The translations under genes and the position numbers were made by a program. Positions 1-7,617 of a stretch of 23,757 nt of DNA are shown here, piece by piece; positions within the stretch are counted from its first letter, which is position 1, and the number at the start of each line of letters is the position of its first letter. Source of the DNA: JASGDB01 sp049841315 (GTDB lineage: Bacteria > Bacteroidota > Bacteroidia > Flavobacteriales > Weeksellaceae); NCBI GenBank assembly GCA_049841315.1, contig JASGDB010000111.1, positions 1 through 23,757 on the forward strand. The letters are read 5' to 3'. The notes under the pieces were generated by a model, which was not told where the DNA came from, made no database searches, and saw only the letters and a list, made by a program, of their open reading frames with translations.

Positions 1-170
1 CTAAATTAGTCGCATAATGAAATTTTGTCCCGCCCTCGAACAGTGGAAATTTCTTAACGAAAATTCTTTAAAATTTTTAACGCCTCCGTTTCCGAGGTCA
101 TTTTAAAATAATATGGATATTTTTTTTTCCATACAAAATGGCGAAGAGCCAATATTCTGAAATGGGGGCT

Positions 171-527
171 TTAATACTCATTTTTTTCACTGATAAAAAT
201 TCCGTTCAGAAGCGAGGTAATCAGTGATAATGCGATACTGAAAATCAGCGCCCACCAGAAGCCTGCAACGTTCATTCCGGCAATGAAATAATCAGCAATG
301 AGAATCATCAGCGTATTGATCACGAGTAAAAACAGCCCTAAAGTAATTACGGTAATGGGAAAGCCCAGAATCTTAAACACGGGCTTTATAAAGATATTCA
401 AAAGTCCCAAAACTACGGCAAAAATCAATGCCGTGGTGAAATTATCAATGTATACGCCTTTCAACACGTATTTTGCCAGCCCGAATGCTACAACCGATGT
501 AATGAAAAGCCGAATAATCCAGTTCAT
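171..527 (-). CDS. Small four-helix membrane protein, holin-4 superfamily (Phage_holin_4_2-like)
   Basis: This 118-residue protein is almost entirely hydrophobic, with four predicted membrane helices at about residues 3-22, 31-49, 56-80 and 88-112. The motifs GLLNIFIKPV (41-50) and ITLGLFLLVIN (61-71) are typical of the chromosomal family named after mycobacterial phage holins (PF04020 type). It should sit in the inner membrane, and its role is unknown. The holin name is historical: no endolysin or other phage gene is nearby, so I infer no lysis function. It follows the DUF2723 gene on the same strand after 133 bases and has its own promoter-like sequence, so it is probably transcribed separately. 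The start is the ATG at 525-527. Bases 1-170 downstream hold no gene; the only structure is a weak TATGGA/TCCATA hairpin at 112-133. Confidence 0.85.
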   Translation of the reverse strand: MNWIIRLFITSVVAFGLAKYVLKGVYIDNFTTALIFAVVLGLLNIFIKPVFKILGFPITVITLGLFLLVINTLMILIADYFIAGMNVAGFWWALIFSIALSLITSLLNGIFISEKNEY

Positions 528-576
528 ATTTGTTATTATTTATGTAAATGTACGAATTTTATCATTCTCCTGCATT

Positions 577-607
577 CAAAAATATTGCTCATAACAGTAA
601 CGGCAAA
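577..607 (-). promoter_or_regulatory. Flavobacterial promoter for the holin-like gene
   Basis: Read on the minus strand, TTTG (607-604) is followed by a 19-base spacer and TATTTTTG (584-577). This fits the Bacteroidota housekeeping promoter (-33 TTTG, -7 TAnnTTTG, spacer about 17-23). Transcription would start near 570, giving a leader of about 45 bases before the ATG. Confidence 0.6.
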
Positions 608-660
608 TACAATCCATCCTAAACAGGCTTTTCATTATTAATTCTCATCATAGCTCAGTT

Positions 661-3600
661 CTACTGTGTCGCTTTCATCACCGCATTGGTAATCTGCGCT
701 TCTTTTTCTTTGGCATAAGTGGAATCGTGAGGATTCATCAAATCGAAAATATAGGTGTAGAACGGCGTAATTTTCTGAACATTTTCAGATTGATTGTATG
801 CCTTTTCCTTGCCCATTTGCTCCAAATCTTTGATGAAAGTATTGAAACGCTTATCCACCGGCTCAATGGATTTCACCAGATACTCATACGCTTTTTCTTT
901 CTGCCCGATTTTTTCGTACGCATCGGAAACCGCGCCCACTACCAATGAATATTCCATCGGTTTGGTATTCATCTGTCTTCTTAGGAAACGCTGGTCTTCA
1001 GCGGGAAGTCCTGCATAATAATCGTACTCCTCGAAGATTCCTTTTTTCAGTTCTTCTGCGAGTTTGAGGGCTTTCTGTTCCTGTCCGGCAATCAGATAGC
1101 CATACACCATTGAACTCAGAGAACGAGGGTCGTTGTATTTTTCTACCGGAATTTCTTTCGATGCAAGGTCGAGGATTTCCACGGCTTTCTGCTTTTCTCC
1201 TTTCATCGCAAGTGCTTCTGCTGCACGGCTTGCGGAGCTCCTGTAACCTACGATGTTCTGAGTTGCGGTTCCGTCAAAATGAACGTTCAGATTTTTGAAA
1301 TTACCCCATTTGTAATTCTTCACGATATTGTAAAGATTGTCGGCATCCACTCTGCCCATTTCGCCGTCTTCCCTTTCAGGTGTTTTAATTGGAACGAGTC
1401 TGTAGCTGAATCCGTCGAATTCCAGATAATCTCCAAGGTAGAAAATATTTTCGTTGTCGTAAATTCCGCCGGAGGAGAAATTAATCGTTCTTTTCCAGTC
1501 GAAATTGGCGAGAATATCCAGAAGCATCAGATTGCTTTTGAACATCGCCGAAGATTTGTATTCAATCGGGATATAATCTACTGCTTCAGCAACATCTTTG
1601 GCTTTGATGATTCCTGATTTCACGGCATTTTCTTTATTCACCGGAAGAATAAATTTGGTAACCGGAATGAAATTCATTCTCTCATATTTCTGTTCCCCGA
1701 ATATCATTTTAAGAATTTCGTCTTTATTTTCGGATTTCATTTTCAGGAAATCTATGGCTTCTTTTACCGTCATGGAATCCTGAGTGAGATATTTTCTGAA
1801 TTCCGAAAATGCATCTTCCGGAGCGCCCTGTTCTTTAAGATTATAGAAAACATTTTCCCATTCTTCCTTGCTCATGAGGAAAATCTGGTCGTTCGTTCCA
1901 TCTCGGTAATCTTCATGGGTTAATGAGCACGGAACGCCCGTTGCGTTGTAAGTACGTCTTTTCACCTGGTCGATATTCCATGGCGTGGAAAGAAGCGTGA
2001 AATTGACTACTTTCACATCATCTCTGAAACGTTCGGTTTCCTGCATTCCCCAAATCGGATAGGTGTCATTATCACCGTAAACAAAGAGAATTCCGTTCTT
2101 CGGCAACGATTTTAAAGTGGAATAGGCATAGTCATAAGCGGTAGTACGGTTGCTTCTGTCGTGCGGATTGTAATTCTGAAAGCCCATCATCAGAGGGATT
2201 CCCAAAAGAACAACTCCCAAAGCAATATTCACCGCAGGCGATTTTACTTTACTCTGAACATACCAGAGAATTGCCGCAGCTCCCAACCCTATCCAAATGG
2301 CAAAGGCGTAAAACGAGCCAACCATTGCGTAATCTCTCTCTCGGACTTCAAAAGGTTTTACTCCCGTATAAAAGATAATTCCGATACTTGTAAGAATGAA
2401 AAGCGAAAGAATCGCGTAAAATCTTCCGAAATCACGGTTGAGCTGGAAGAAAAATCCTATCAAACCTAAAATAAGCGGAAGAAAGAAGAATTTCACCGTA
2501 CTCGCATTCTGAAATTTTGCAGGAACATTATCCTGATTTCCTACGTTCATTTCATCGATAAACTTAATCCCGGAAATCCAGTTTCCTTCGGTAAGTCCTT
2601 TGCTTCCTTCGTTATCATTCTGTCTTCCTACAAAATTCCACATCAGGTATCTTACGAAATAATAGCCTACCTGCAAATCAATAAAATAGTTGAGATTCTG
2701 CGAAAAAGACGGGCGCTGCACATTCAAAAGGTCGTATCCTTTCACTTGCTGGTAATCTTTTGCTGTGATGCTTCCGTTTTCATACTTTTGTCTCAGCTCA
2801 TCGAAAATCTTTTCAGCTTCCGGATTGTCTGCTACATCTTCATTACCATAATTCAGAGTAAAATCCGGCGCTCCGTACATGGAAACGTAATTCTGAATCA
2901 CGCTATTGTCCTCACTGAACATCCTCGGGAAAAATCCTACATGCTCTTTGGCAAACACATAATTGAAACGCTCTCCTACTTTGCGGTATTTTCCTGCTTT
3001 TTCATCTTTTTCATAAATGTCTCCGAATTTGAACATTCCCTCATCTTTTTTGGTTTTGTAGCTTCCGTCTTCGTTATGTTCAATTCCTTTGTAATCCAGA
3101 AAAGCGGTATAATTTTGCCCGTAAATGGTGGGCCAGTCTCCGTACTGTTCACGGTTGTAGTAATCCAGCATTCCGATAGCGTTATCCGGGTCGTTCAGGT
3201 TCATCGGAGGATTGGCATTGGCACGGATAGGAATCACCATCCAGCACGAAAAACCGATAATCATATATACTACGGAAAGCATTATCGTCTGATACAGGCT
3301 TTTTCCTTTTTTTCTCGCATATTTAATTCCGAAATAACACAAAGAAACCAAAATAATAAATGCGATAATCGTCCCTGAATGGAACGGAAGACCAAGACCG
3401 TTCACCGCAAAAATCTCCATTTTTCCGAACATAGACATAATCAGCGGGAAAATTATTTTAAATACTATAGAAAGAATTCCCAGCGTAACCACATTTGCCC
3501 AAAGGAAACTTTTCCATGAAAAGTCATAATTTCTTGCATAATAAATAAGGCACACGGCAGGAAGCGCCAGCATACACATCATGTGAACACCTACGGAAAG

Positions 3601-4164
3601 CCCGATGATAAAGAAAATAAGGATAATCCATCTTTCATTATCCGCATCGTGGTATTCGTTTTCCCATTTGGTAATCAGCCAGACTAAAAGCGCGATAAAC
3701 ATGGACGCCATCGAGTAAACCTCACCTTCCACCGCAGAAAACCAAAACGTATCCGAAAACGTAAAACACAACGATCCGATAACTCCCGAAAAGAGTATCG
3801 CAATTTTCTGACCTTTGGTAAGTTCTTCAAAATCTTTGTTTAATAACCGTCTTACAAGGTGTGTAATCGTCCAGAACAGGAAAAGTATCGTCAACGCACT
3901 GAACAGCGCAGACATCCCGTTGATAACCAAAGAATAATATTGTTCCTGCCCGAGAGCAAATATGGCAGCAACCGCTCCTACCAGCTGAAAAAGCGCTGCT
4001 CCGGGAGCATGCGTAACTTCGAGTTTCACCGCGGAAGAAATATATTCCCCGCAGTCCCAGAAACTGAATTTCGGCTCAATCGTAGACCAGTAAGTAATAC
4101 ATGCAACGGCAAAAACAATCCACCCGAGAACGGTGTTCCATTTCTTAAAAGACCAGTTTTTCAT
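661..4164 (-). CDS. DUF2723 / TMEM260-like membrane glycosyltransferase (GT-C type) with C-terminal helical repeats
   Basis: The protein has 1167 residues from the ATG at 4162-4164. A longer frame opens 60 bases upstream, but its 20 extra residues do not match the family start; the chosen start (MKNWSFKKWN) leads directly into the first membrane helix (about 11-27). The next loop has FWDCGEYISSAVKLEVTHAP (residues 35-54), the hallmark of DUF2723. D37 and E40 fall where GT-C glycosyltransferases place their catalytic acidic residue. Many membrane helices follow in the first 370 residues, and another cluster lies at about 560-690. The last 250 residues are soluble, helical and TPR-like. The family is related to human TMEM260, a protein O-mannosyltransferase, so a role in glycosylating exported proteins is a reasonable inference; donor and acceptor are unknown. 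It is divergent from the cysteate-synthase-like gene. Confidence 0.85.
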   Translation of the reverse strand: MKNWSFKKWNTVLGWIVFAVACITYWSTIEPKFSFWDCGEYISSAVKLEVTHAPGAALFQLVGAVAAIFALGQEQYYSLVINGMSALFSALTILFLFWTITHLVRRLLNKDFEELTKGQKIAILFSGVIGSLCFTFSDTFWFSAVEGEVYSMASMFIALLVWLITKWENEYHDADNERWIILIFFIIGLSVGVHMMCMLALPAVCLIYYARNYDFSWKSFLWANVVTLGILSIVFKIIFPLIMSMFGKMEIFAVNGLGLPFHSGTIIAFIILVSLCYFGIKYARKKGKSLYQTIMLSVVYMIIGFSCWMVIPIRANANPPMNLNDPDNAIGMLDYYNREQYGDWPTIYGQNYTAFLDYKGIEHNEDGSYKTKKDEGMFKFGDIYEKDEKAGKYRKVGERFNYVFAKEHVGFFPRMFSEDNSVIQNYVSMYGAPDFTLNYGNEDVADNPEAEKIFDELRQKYENGSITAKDYQQVKGYDLLNVQRPSFSQNLNYFIDLQVGYYFVRYLMWNFVGRQNDNEGSKGLTEGNWISGIKFIDEMNVGNQDNVPAKFQNASTVKFFFLPLILGLIGFFFQLNRDFGRFYAILSLFILTSIGIIFYTGVKPFEVRERDYAMVGSFYAFAIWIGLGAAAILWYVQSKVKSPAVNIALGVVLLGIPLMMGFQNYNPHDRSNRTTAYDYAYSTLKSLPKNGILFVYGDNDTYPIWGMQETERFRDDVKVVNFTLLSTPWNIDQVKRRTYNATGVPCSLTHEDYRDGTNDQIFLMSKEEWENVFYNLKEQGAPEDAFSEFRKYLTQDSMTVKEAIDFLKMKSENKDEILKMIFGEQKYERMNFIPVTKFILPVNKENAVKSGIIKAKDVAEAVDYIPIEYKSSAMFKSNLMLLDILANFDWKRTINFSSGGIYDNENIFYLGDYLEFDGFSYRLVPIKTPEREDGEMGRVDADNLYNIVKNYKWGNFKNLNVHFDGTATQNIVGYRSSASRAAEALAMKGEKQKAVEILDLASKEIPVEKYNDPRSLSSMVYGYLIAGQEQKALKLAEELKKGIFEEYDYYAGLPAEDQRFLRRQMNTKPMEYSLVVGAVSDAYEKIGQKEKAYEYLVKSIEPVDKRFNTFIKDLEQMGKEKAYNQSENVQKITPFYTYIFDLMNPHDSTYAKEKEAQITNAVMKATQ

Positions 4165-4348
4165 ACATATCAAATAATGGTGCGAAAATACTATTTTTTC
4201 AACGCATAATAAGCATTTTAACATATTTTAAATAGATTACGGTGAAAACACATTATGCTTCTTTTTTCCTGCTTTGCTGAAAAACCTGCTTTATATCATA
4301 TAATTCGTCATAAAAACAACAAAAAATTAATAACTAAATTTTTTTTCG

Positions 4349-4356
4349 TATTTTTG
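4349..4356 (+). promoter_or_regulatory. -7 box upstream of the cysteate synthase-like gene
   Basis: TATTTTTG matches TAnnTTTG exactly and lies 32 bases before the ATG, in an AT-rich gap shared with the divergent DUF2723 gene. I see no clear TTTG -33 box at the expected spacing, so only the -7 element is called. Confidence 0.5.
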
Positions 4357-4388
4357 CCACGATTTTTTAGAGAAAAATAAAAGAGAAA

Positions 4389-5426
4389 ATGACTAATGTT
4401 TACGATAACATTTTAGGTTTAATCGGGAATACACCATTGGTAAAACTCAATGCTGTTACCAGAGAAATTCCTGCAACAGTCTATGCTAAACTGGAATCCT
4501 GCAATCCCGGACATTCTACTAAAGACAGAATCGCTTTACACATCATAGAAAATGCTGAAAGAAAAGGACTTCTGAAAGAAGATTCGGTAGTGGTGGAAAC
4601 CACTTCCGGAAATACAGGTTTTTCTATTGCCATGGTATGCATCATCAAAGGATACAAATGTATTCTTGCCGTAAGCGACAAAACAAAACCGGAGAAAATC
4701 GCCTATCTGAAAGCATTGGGAGCGACAGTTTACGTCTGCCCGGCAAATGTTCCGGCAGACGACCCGAAATCGTACTATGAAGTAGCCAAAAGAGTAGCAT
4801 CGGAAACCCCAAATTCTGTATATATCAACCAGTATTTCAACGAACTGAATATCGATGCACATTATCAGACTACAGGTCGTGAAATATGGGAACAAACACA
4901 AGGGAAAATTACACATCTTTTCGCTTGTACAGGAACAGGAGGAACACTTTCAGGTTCTGCAAAATTTTTAAAAGAAAAAAGTCCTGATATTAAAATTATC
5001 GGCGTAGATGCAGACGGCTCTATCCTGAAAAGCTATCACGAAACAGGAGAAATTCACAAAGAAGACATTCACCCTTATCAAATCGAGGGAATGGGAAAAA
5101 ACCTGATTCCTTCCGCTCTTCTGTTTGATAAAATCGACGAATTTATACGTGTAAACGACGAAATGTCGGCGTACAGAACCCGCGAAGTTGCTCTGAAAGA
5201 AGCCATTATGGGCGGTTATACTACAGGAGCGGTTACACAGGCTTTGATACAGTATGCCAATTCTCACGATTTTAAGGAAGATGATGTGGTGGTATTGATT
5301 TATCCTGACCACGGTTCAAGATACATCACAAAAGTTTACAGCGATAAATGGATGGCAGAACAAGGATTTATCAACAACTGTTTCCATAATTATGACGAAA
5401 TATTCAAAACGGAAATCATTAAGTAA
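4389..5426 (+). CDS. PLP-dependent cysteate synthase-like enzyme (cysteine synthase fold), sulfonolipid pathway
   Basis: This 345-residue protein belongs to the fold type II PLP family of CysK and cystathionine beta-synthase. LIGNTPLVKL is at 11-20 and the Schiff-base lysine is K45 in STKDR. The phosphate/substrate loop TSGNTG is at 72-77, the glycine loop GTGGT at 182-186, and PDHGSRY near 306-312 carries the serine (S310) that normally contacts the pyridine nitrogen. Sequence alone would allow O-acetylserine sulfhydrylase or cystathionine beta-synthase. The next gene is an alpha-oxoamine-synthase-type enzyme resembling cysteate fatty acyltransferase, and that pairing is known from sulfonolipid-producing Bacteroidota, so cysteate synthase (activated serine plus sulfite) is the best call. 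It is cytoplasmic. A terminator follows at once, so it is probably transcribed on its own despite the functional pairing. The symbol is left blank because the reaction is inferred from context. Confidence 0.75.
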   Translation: MTNVYDNILGLIGNTPLVKLNAVTREIPATVYAKLESCNPGHSTKDRIALHIIENAERKGLLKEDSVVVETTSGNTGFSIAMVCIIKGYKCILAVSDKTKPEKIAYLKALGATVYVCPANVPADDPKSYYEVAKRVASETPNSVYINQYFNELNIDAHYQTTGREIWEQTQGKITHLFACTGTGGTLSGSAKFLKEKSPDIKIIGVDADGSILKSYHETGEIHKEDIHPYQIEGMGKNLIPSALLFDKIDEFIRVNDEMSAYRTREVALKEAIMGGYTTGAVTQALIQYANSHDFKEDDVVVLIYPDHGSRYITKVYSDKWMAEQGFINNCFHNYDEIFKTEIIK

Positions 5427-5454
5427 AAAAAAGCCTGAAAAAGGGCTTTTTTTT
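5425..5454 (+). terminator. Intrinsic terminator after the cysteate synthase-like gene
   Basis: A run of A followed by GCC (ending at 5435) pairs with GGC plus eight T (5444-5454) around an 8-base loop. The stem starts at the stop codon. It is a compact rho-independent terminator and also separates this gene from its partner enzyme downstream. Confidence 0.75.
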
Positions 5455-5470
5455 ATAACTGTAATTTAAG

Positions 5471-5478
5471 TACATTTG
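5471..5478 (+). promoter_or_regulatory. -7 box for the cysteate fatty acyltransferase-like gene
   Basis: TACATTTG is an exact TAnnTTTG match placed between the upstream terminator and the ATG, with 36 bases to the start codon. The -33 region overlaps the terminator T-run and shows no clear TTTG. Confidence 0.5.
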
Positions 5479-5514
5479 TTTGTTAAAAAAATTTAAACCC
5501 AATTATTCAAAAAA

Positions 5515-6789
5515 ATGGTAGATATATTTGAAAGAATCAAGCATAATCCGGGACCGCTCGGACAATTTGCAGATTATGGCGAAGGCTATTTTATTTTCCC
5601 AAGATTGGAAGGACCAATAGGACCGAGAATGAAATTTCAGGGCAAAGAAGTGATTTTTTGGAGTGCCAACGATTATCTCGGACTCTGCAACCATCCTGAA
5701 GTTTTGGAAGCCGATGCAAAAGCGGCGGCGGAATACGGAATGTTTTATCCGATGGGTGCCAGAGCAATGTCCGGCGAAACCGATAACCATTTAAAATTAG
5801 AAAAAGAACTTGCAGAATTTGTAGGAAAAGAATCTGCCTATCTTCTGAATTTCGGTTATCAGGGAATGCTTTCCACTATCGAGGCTTTGGTAACAAGACA
5901 CGATGTTATCGTTTATGACGTAGATTCTCACGCTTGTATTGTGGATGGAGTAAGAATGCACTTCGGAAAAAGTTTTACCTATCGCCACAACGATATGGAA
6001 AGTTTAGAAAAAAACCTGCAAAGAGCCACAAAAGTTGCCGAAGAAAACGGCGGCGGAATTTTGGTAATTACCGAAGGAGTTTTCGGTATGAGAGGACAAC
6101 AGGGAAAACTGAAAGAAATCTGCGAACTGAAAAAGAAATACGATTTCCGTCTTTTGGTAGATGATGCTCACGGATTCGGAACGCTTGGAAAAACAGGTGC
6201 AGGTGCAGGAGAAGAACAAGGCTGTCAAGACCAGATTGATGTTTACTTCTCTACTTTCGCAAAATCTATGGCAGGTTTCGGAGCGTTTATCGCAGGAGAT
6301 AAAGAAATTATCCGTTATCTGAAATTCAATCTTCGTTCGCAAATTTTCGCAAAATCTCTGACAATGCCAATGGTAATCGGTGGTTTGAAAAGATTAGAAC
6401 TTTTGAGAACAAGACCTGAAATCAAAGCCAAACTGTGGGAAAACGTCAATAAACTGCAAAACGGACTGAAAGAAAGAGGCTTTAATCTCGGAGATACCAA
6501 CACCTGCGTAACTCCTGTAATGATGCAGGGTTCTCCTGTGGAAGCGACACTTTTGGTAAAAGATTTGAGAGAAAATTTCGGAATCTTTACTTCGGTTGTA
6601 GTATATCCGGTAATCCCGAAAGGAATGATTTTGTTGAGATTAATCCCGACCGCTTCTCACACCGATGCTGAAATTAATGAAACTTTGGCAGCATTTGAAG
6701 CAATCCACGATAAATTAGTAAGCGGACACTACAAAGAACAAGCGGAAAAATTATTGGCTGCGGAAGGTTTGGAGTTTAAACCTCTTTAA
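5515..6789 (+). CDS. Cysteate fatty acyltransferase-like alpha-oxoamine synthase, sulfonolipid pathway
   Basis: The protein has 424 residues and is a fold type I PLP enzyme of the alpha-oxoamine synthase family (relatives: serine palmitoyltransferase, KBL, BioF). H139 in DSHACIVDG stacks on the cofactor. D216 and H219 in VDDAHGFGTLG hold the pyridine nitrogen and O3', and the Schiff-base lysine is K250 in STFAKSMAGFGAF. GARAMSGETDNHLKLE (81-96) is the family substrate motif. The long N-terminal part (EGYFIFPRLEGPIGP) and the cysteate synthase-like neighbour fit the enzyme that condenses cysteate with acyl-CoA or acyl-ACP to 3-ketocapnine, known from Flavobacterium and Chryseobacterium. Serine palmitoyltransferase or another oxoamine synthase is the main alternative. 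The later ketoreductase and N-acyltransferase steps are not encoded in this window. It is cytoplasmic or membrane-peripheral and has its own -7 box. Confidence 0.78.
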   Translation: MVDIFERIKHNPGPLGQFADYGEGYFIFPRLEGPIGPRMKFQGKEVIFWSANDYLGLCNHPEVLEADAKAAAEYGMFYPMGARAMSGETDNHLKLEKELAEFVGKESAYLLNFGYQGMLSTIEALVTRHDVIVYDVDSHACIVDGVRMHFGKSFTYRHNDMESLEKNLQRATKVAEENGGGILVITEGVFGMRGQQGKLKEICELKKKYDFRLLVDDAHGFGTLGKTGAGAGEEQGCQDQIDVYFSTFAKSMAGFGAFIAGDKEIIRYLKFNLRSQIFAKSLTMPMVIGGLKRLELLRTRPEIKAKLWENVNKLQNGLKERGFNLGDTNTCVTPVMMQGSPVEATLLVKDLRENFGIFTSVVVYPVIPKGMILLRLIPTASHTDAEINETLAAFEAIHDKLVSGHYKEQAEKLLAAEGLEFKPL

Positions 6790-6814
6790 TAACTTAACGA
6801 ATATAAAAACATGA

Positions 6815-6929
6815 AACCCTTTCTAGTTTAAACTCTGAAAGGGTTCAGTTTATCACATTTTTATCAAAAGACCATTAAACCTCATAGGTTTTCAAAACCT
6901 ATGAGGTTTTTTGAAACTCTGAAAGGGTT
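6815..6929. repeat. Palindromic element with a second half-copy (AACCCTTTC family)
   Basis: AACCCTTTC (6815-6823) pairs with GAAAGGGTT (6837-6845). The inner AGTTT/AAACT adds pairs across a small internal loop, so the left arm looks partly degraded. The right arm, 16 bases AAACTCTGAAAGGGTT (6830-6845), recurs exactly at 6914-6929 without a left partner. A different palindrome (6877-6909) sits between the two. This is the 354-base gap after the acyltransferase gene (6790-7143); I see no gene in it. Confidence 0.65.
6877..6909. repeat. Nested palindrome (AAACCTnnnAGGTTT family), also terminator-like
   Basis: AAACCTCATAGGTTTT (6877-6892) is the reverse complement of 6894-6909. Each half is itself an AAACCT/AGGTTT inverted repeat around a triplet: CAT on the left, ATG on the right. 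A T6 run (6907-6912) follows on the plus strand, so it could terminate the acyltransferase transcript. The element at 8715-8747 has the same framework with other triplets. Confidence 0.8.
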
Positions 6930-7088
6930 GATTTTTAAATAAGTGCCTATCGGATAAAAGCAAAAATCAGATTAAATCATCTCCATGCCAATAAGGAAAA
7001 TAATATTTTGTTGCGGAAAAAATAATAGTTATTCATAAATATCGTACATTGCACAAAATTTTCAGGGAATACAATTTAATGTTCATTC

Positions 7089-7132
7089 AGATGTTGTTTT
7101 CACTTTAATATTTTATAATAACAACATTTTTT
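7089..7132 (+). promoter_or_regulatory. Leader hairpin with U-run before the RRM gene
   Basis: ATGTTGTT (7091-7098) is perfectly complementary to AACAACAT (7120-7127) across a 21-base AT-rich loop, and 7089-7090 extend the stem by an A-T pair and a G-T wobble. A T-run to 7132 follows, and the ATG is only 11 bases further. This resembles an attenuator or a structured leader that could respond to temperature or to the RNA-binding product; that role is inference. Confidence 0.5.
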
Positions 7133-7143
7133 AATTTTTTATA

Positions 7144-7443
7144 ATGAACATTTTTATTTCAAACATCAACTACAACACTGTTGATTCCGAGCTGAAAGCT
7201 CTTTTCGAAAACTATGGAGACGTAGATTCTGCAAAAATCATATCCGACCGTGAAACAGGCAGAAGCCGTGGTTTCGGTTTCGTGGAAATGCCAAACAACG
7301 AAGAAGGGCTGAAAGCCATCGAAGAGCTGAACCAGAGAGAGTTTAAAGAAAAAGTACTGAACGTATCCGAAGCAAAACCAAGAGAAGCCAAAAGCTCCGG
7401 AGGAGGCTTCAGAAGAGAAAACAACAACAGAAACAAATACTAA
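7144..7443 (+). CDS. Single-RRM RNA-binding protein
   Basis: The 99-residue protein is one RNA recognition motif plus a short basic tail. RNP2 is IFISNI (3-8) and RNP1 is RGFGFVEM (42-49), with the RNA-stacking aromatics F4, F44 and F46 present. Residues 80-99 are rich in Gly, Arg and Asn, a flexible RNA-binding extension. Such small RRM proteins are widespread in Bacteroidota and resemble cold-induced cyanobacterial Rbp proteins; members in Bacteroides have been linked to control of polysaccharide-utilisation genes. It is cytoplasmic. Its leader carries a hairpin with a U-run and it ends in a strong terminator, so it is a single-gene unit. Its place about 1.3 kb from a starch locus is suggestive but no proof of a link. 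Confidence 0.93.
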   Translation: MNIFISNINYNTVDSELKALFENYGDVDSAKIISDRETGRSRGFGFVEMPNNEEGLKAIEELNQREFKEKVLNVSEAKPREAKSSGGGFRRENNNRNKY

Positions 7444-7447
7444 ACAC

Positions 7448-7475
7448 AATCCCTGAAATTCAGGGATTTTTTTTT
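7448..7475 (+). terminator. Intrinsic terminator of the RRM gene
   Basis: AATCCCTGAA (7448-7457) pairs with TTCAGGGATT (7459-7468), followed by T to 7475. The stem begins four bases after the stop codon. This is a textbook rho-independent terminator. Confidence 0.88.
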
Positions 7476-7617
7476 TGCTATAGAAAGATTCGCACCGTTT
7501 TCCATTCAAAATCCTTATCTTCGCACACTGAAATTCAAAGTTCATTCAGACTTCCTGGATTCAATACCGCAGGCAGAACAGTTTTGAGCTTTAAACCTTA
7601 AACTTTGAACAAATTTT

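Noticed and set aside
112..133. Terminator after the holin-like gene
   Set aside because: Only a 6-base AT-rich stem, and no T-run follows on the minus strand.
171..527. Possible phage holin or prophage remnant
   Set aside because: The protein belongs to a chromosomal membrane family that only carries the holin name. No endolysin, integrase, structural gene or attachment site is nearby.
2746..3378. Plus-strand open frame of 210 codons inside the DUF2723 gene
   Set aside because: It is antisense to a clear membrane-protein gene; the hydrophobic, low-complexity product reflects the complementary strand and has no family motif.
4389..5426. Plain cysteine synthase (CysK) or cystathionine beta-synthase
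   Set aside because: The fold allows it, but the adjacent oxoamine synthase makes cysteate synthase the better call; kept as an alternative in the feature.
5515..6789. BioF or glycine C-acetyltransferase (KBL)
   Set aside because: No biotin or threonine-degradation genes are nearby, and the N-terminal region and gene pairing fit cysteate acyltransferase better.
6815..6929. CRISPR-like array from repeated 16-base units
   Set aside because: Only two copies of the unit, with a palindrome of another type between them; no regular spacers and no cas genes.
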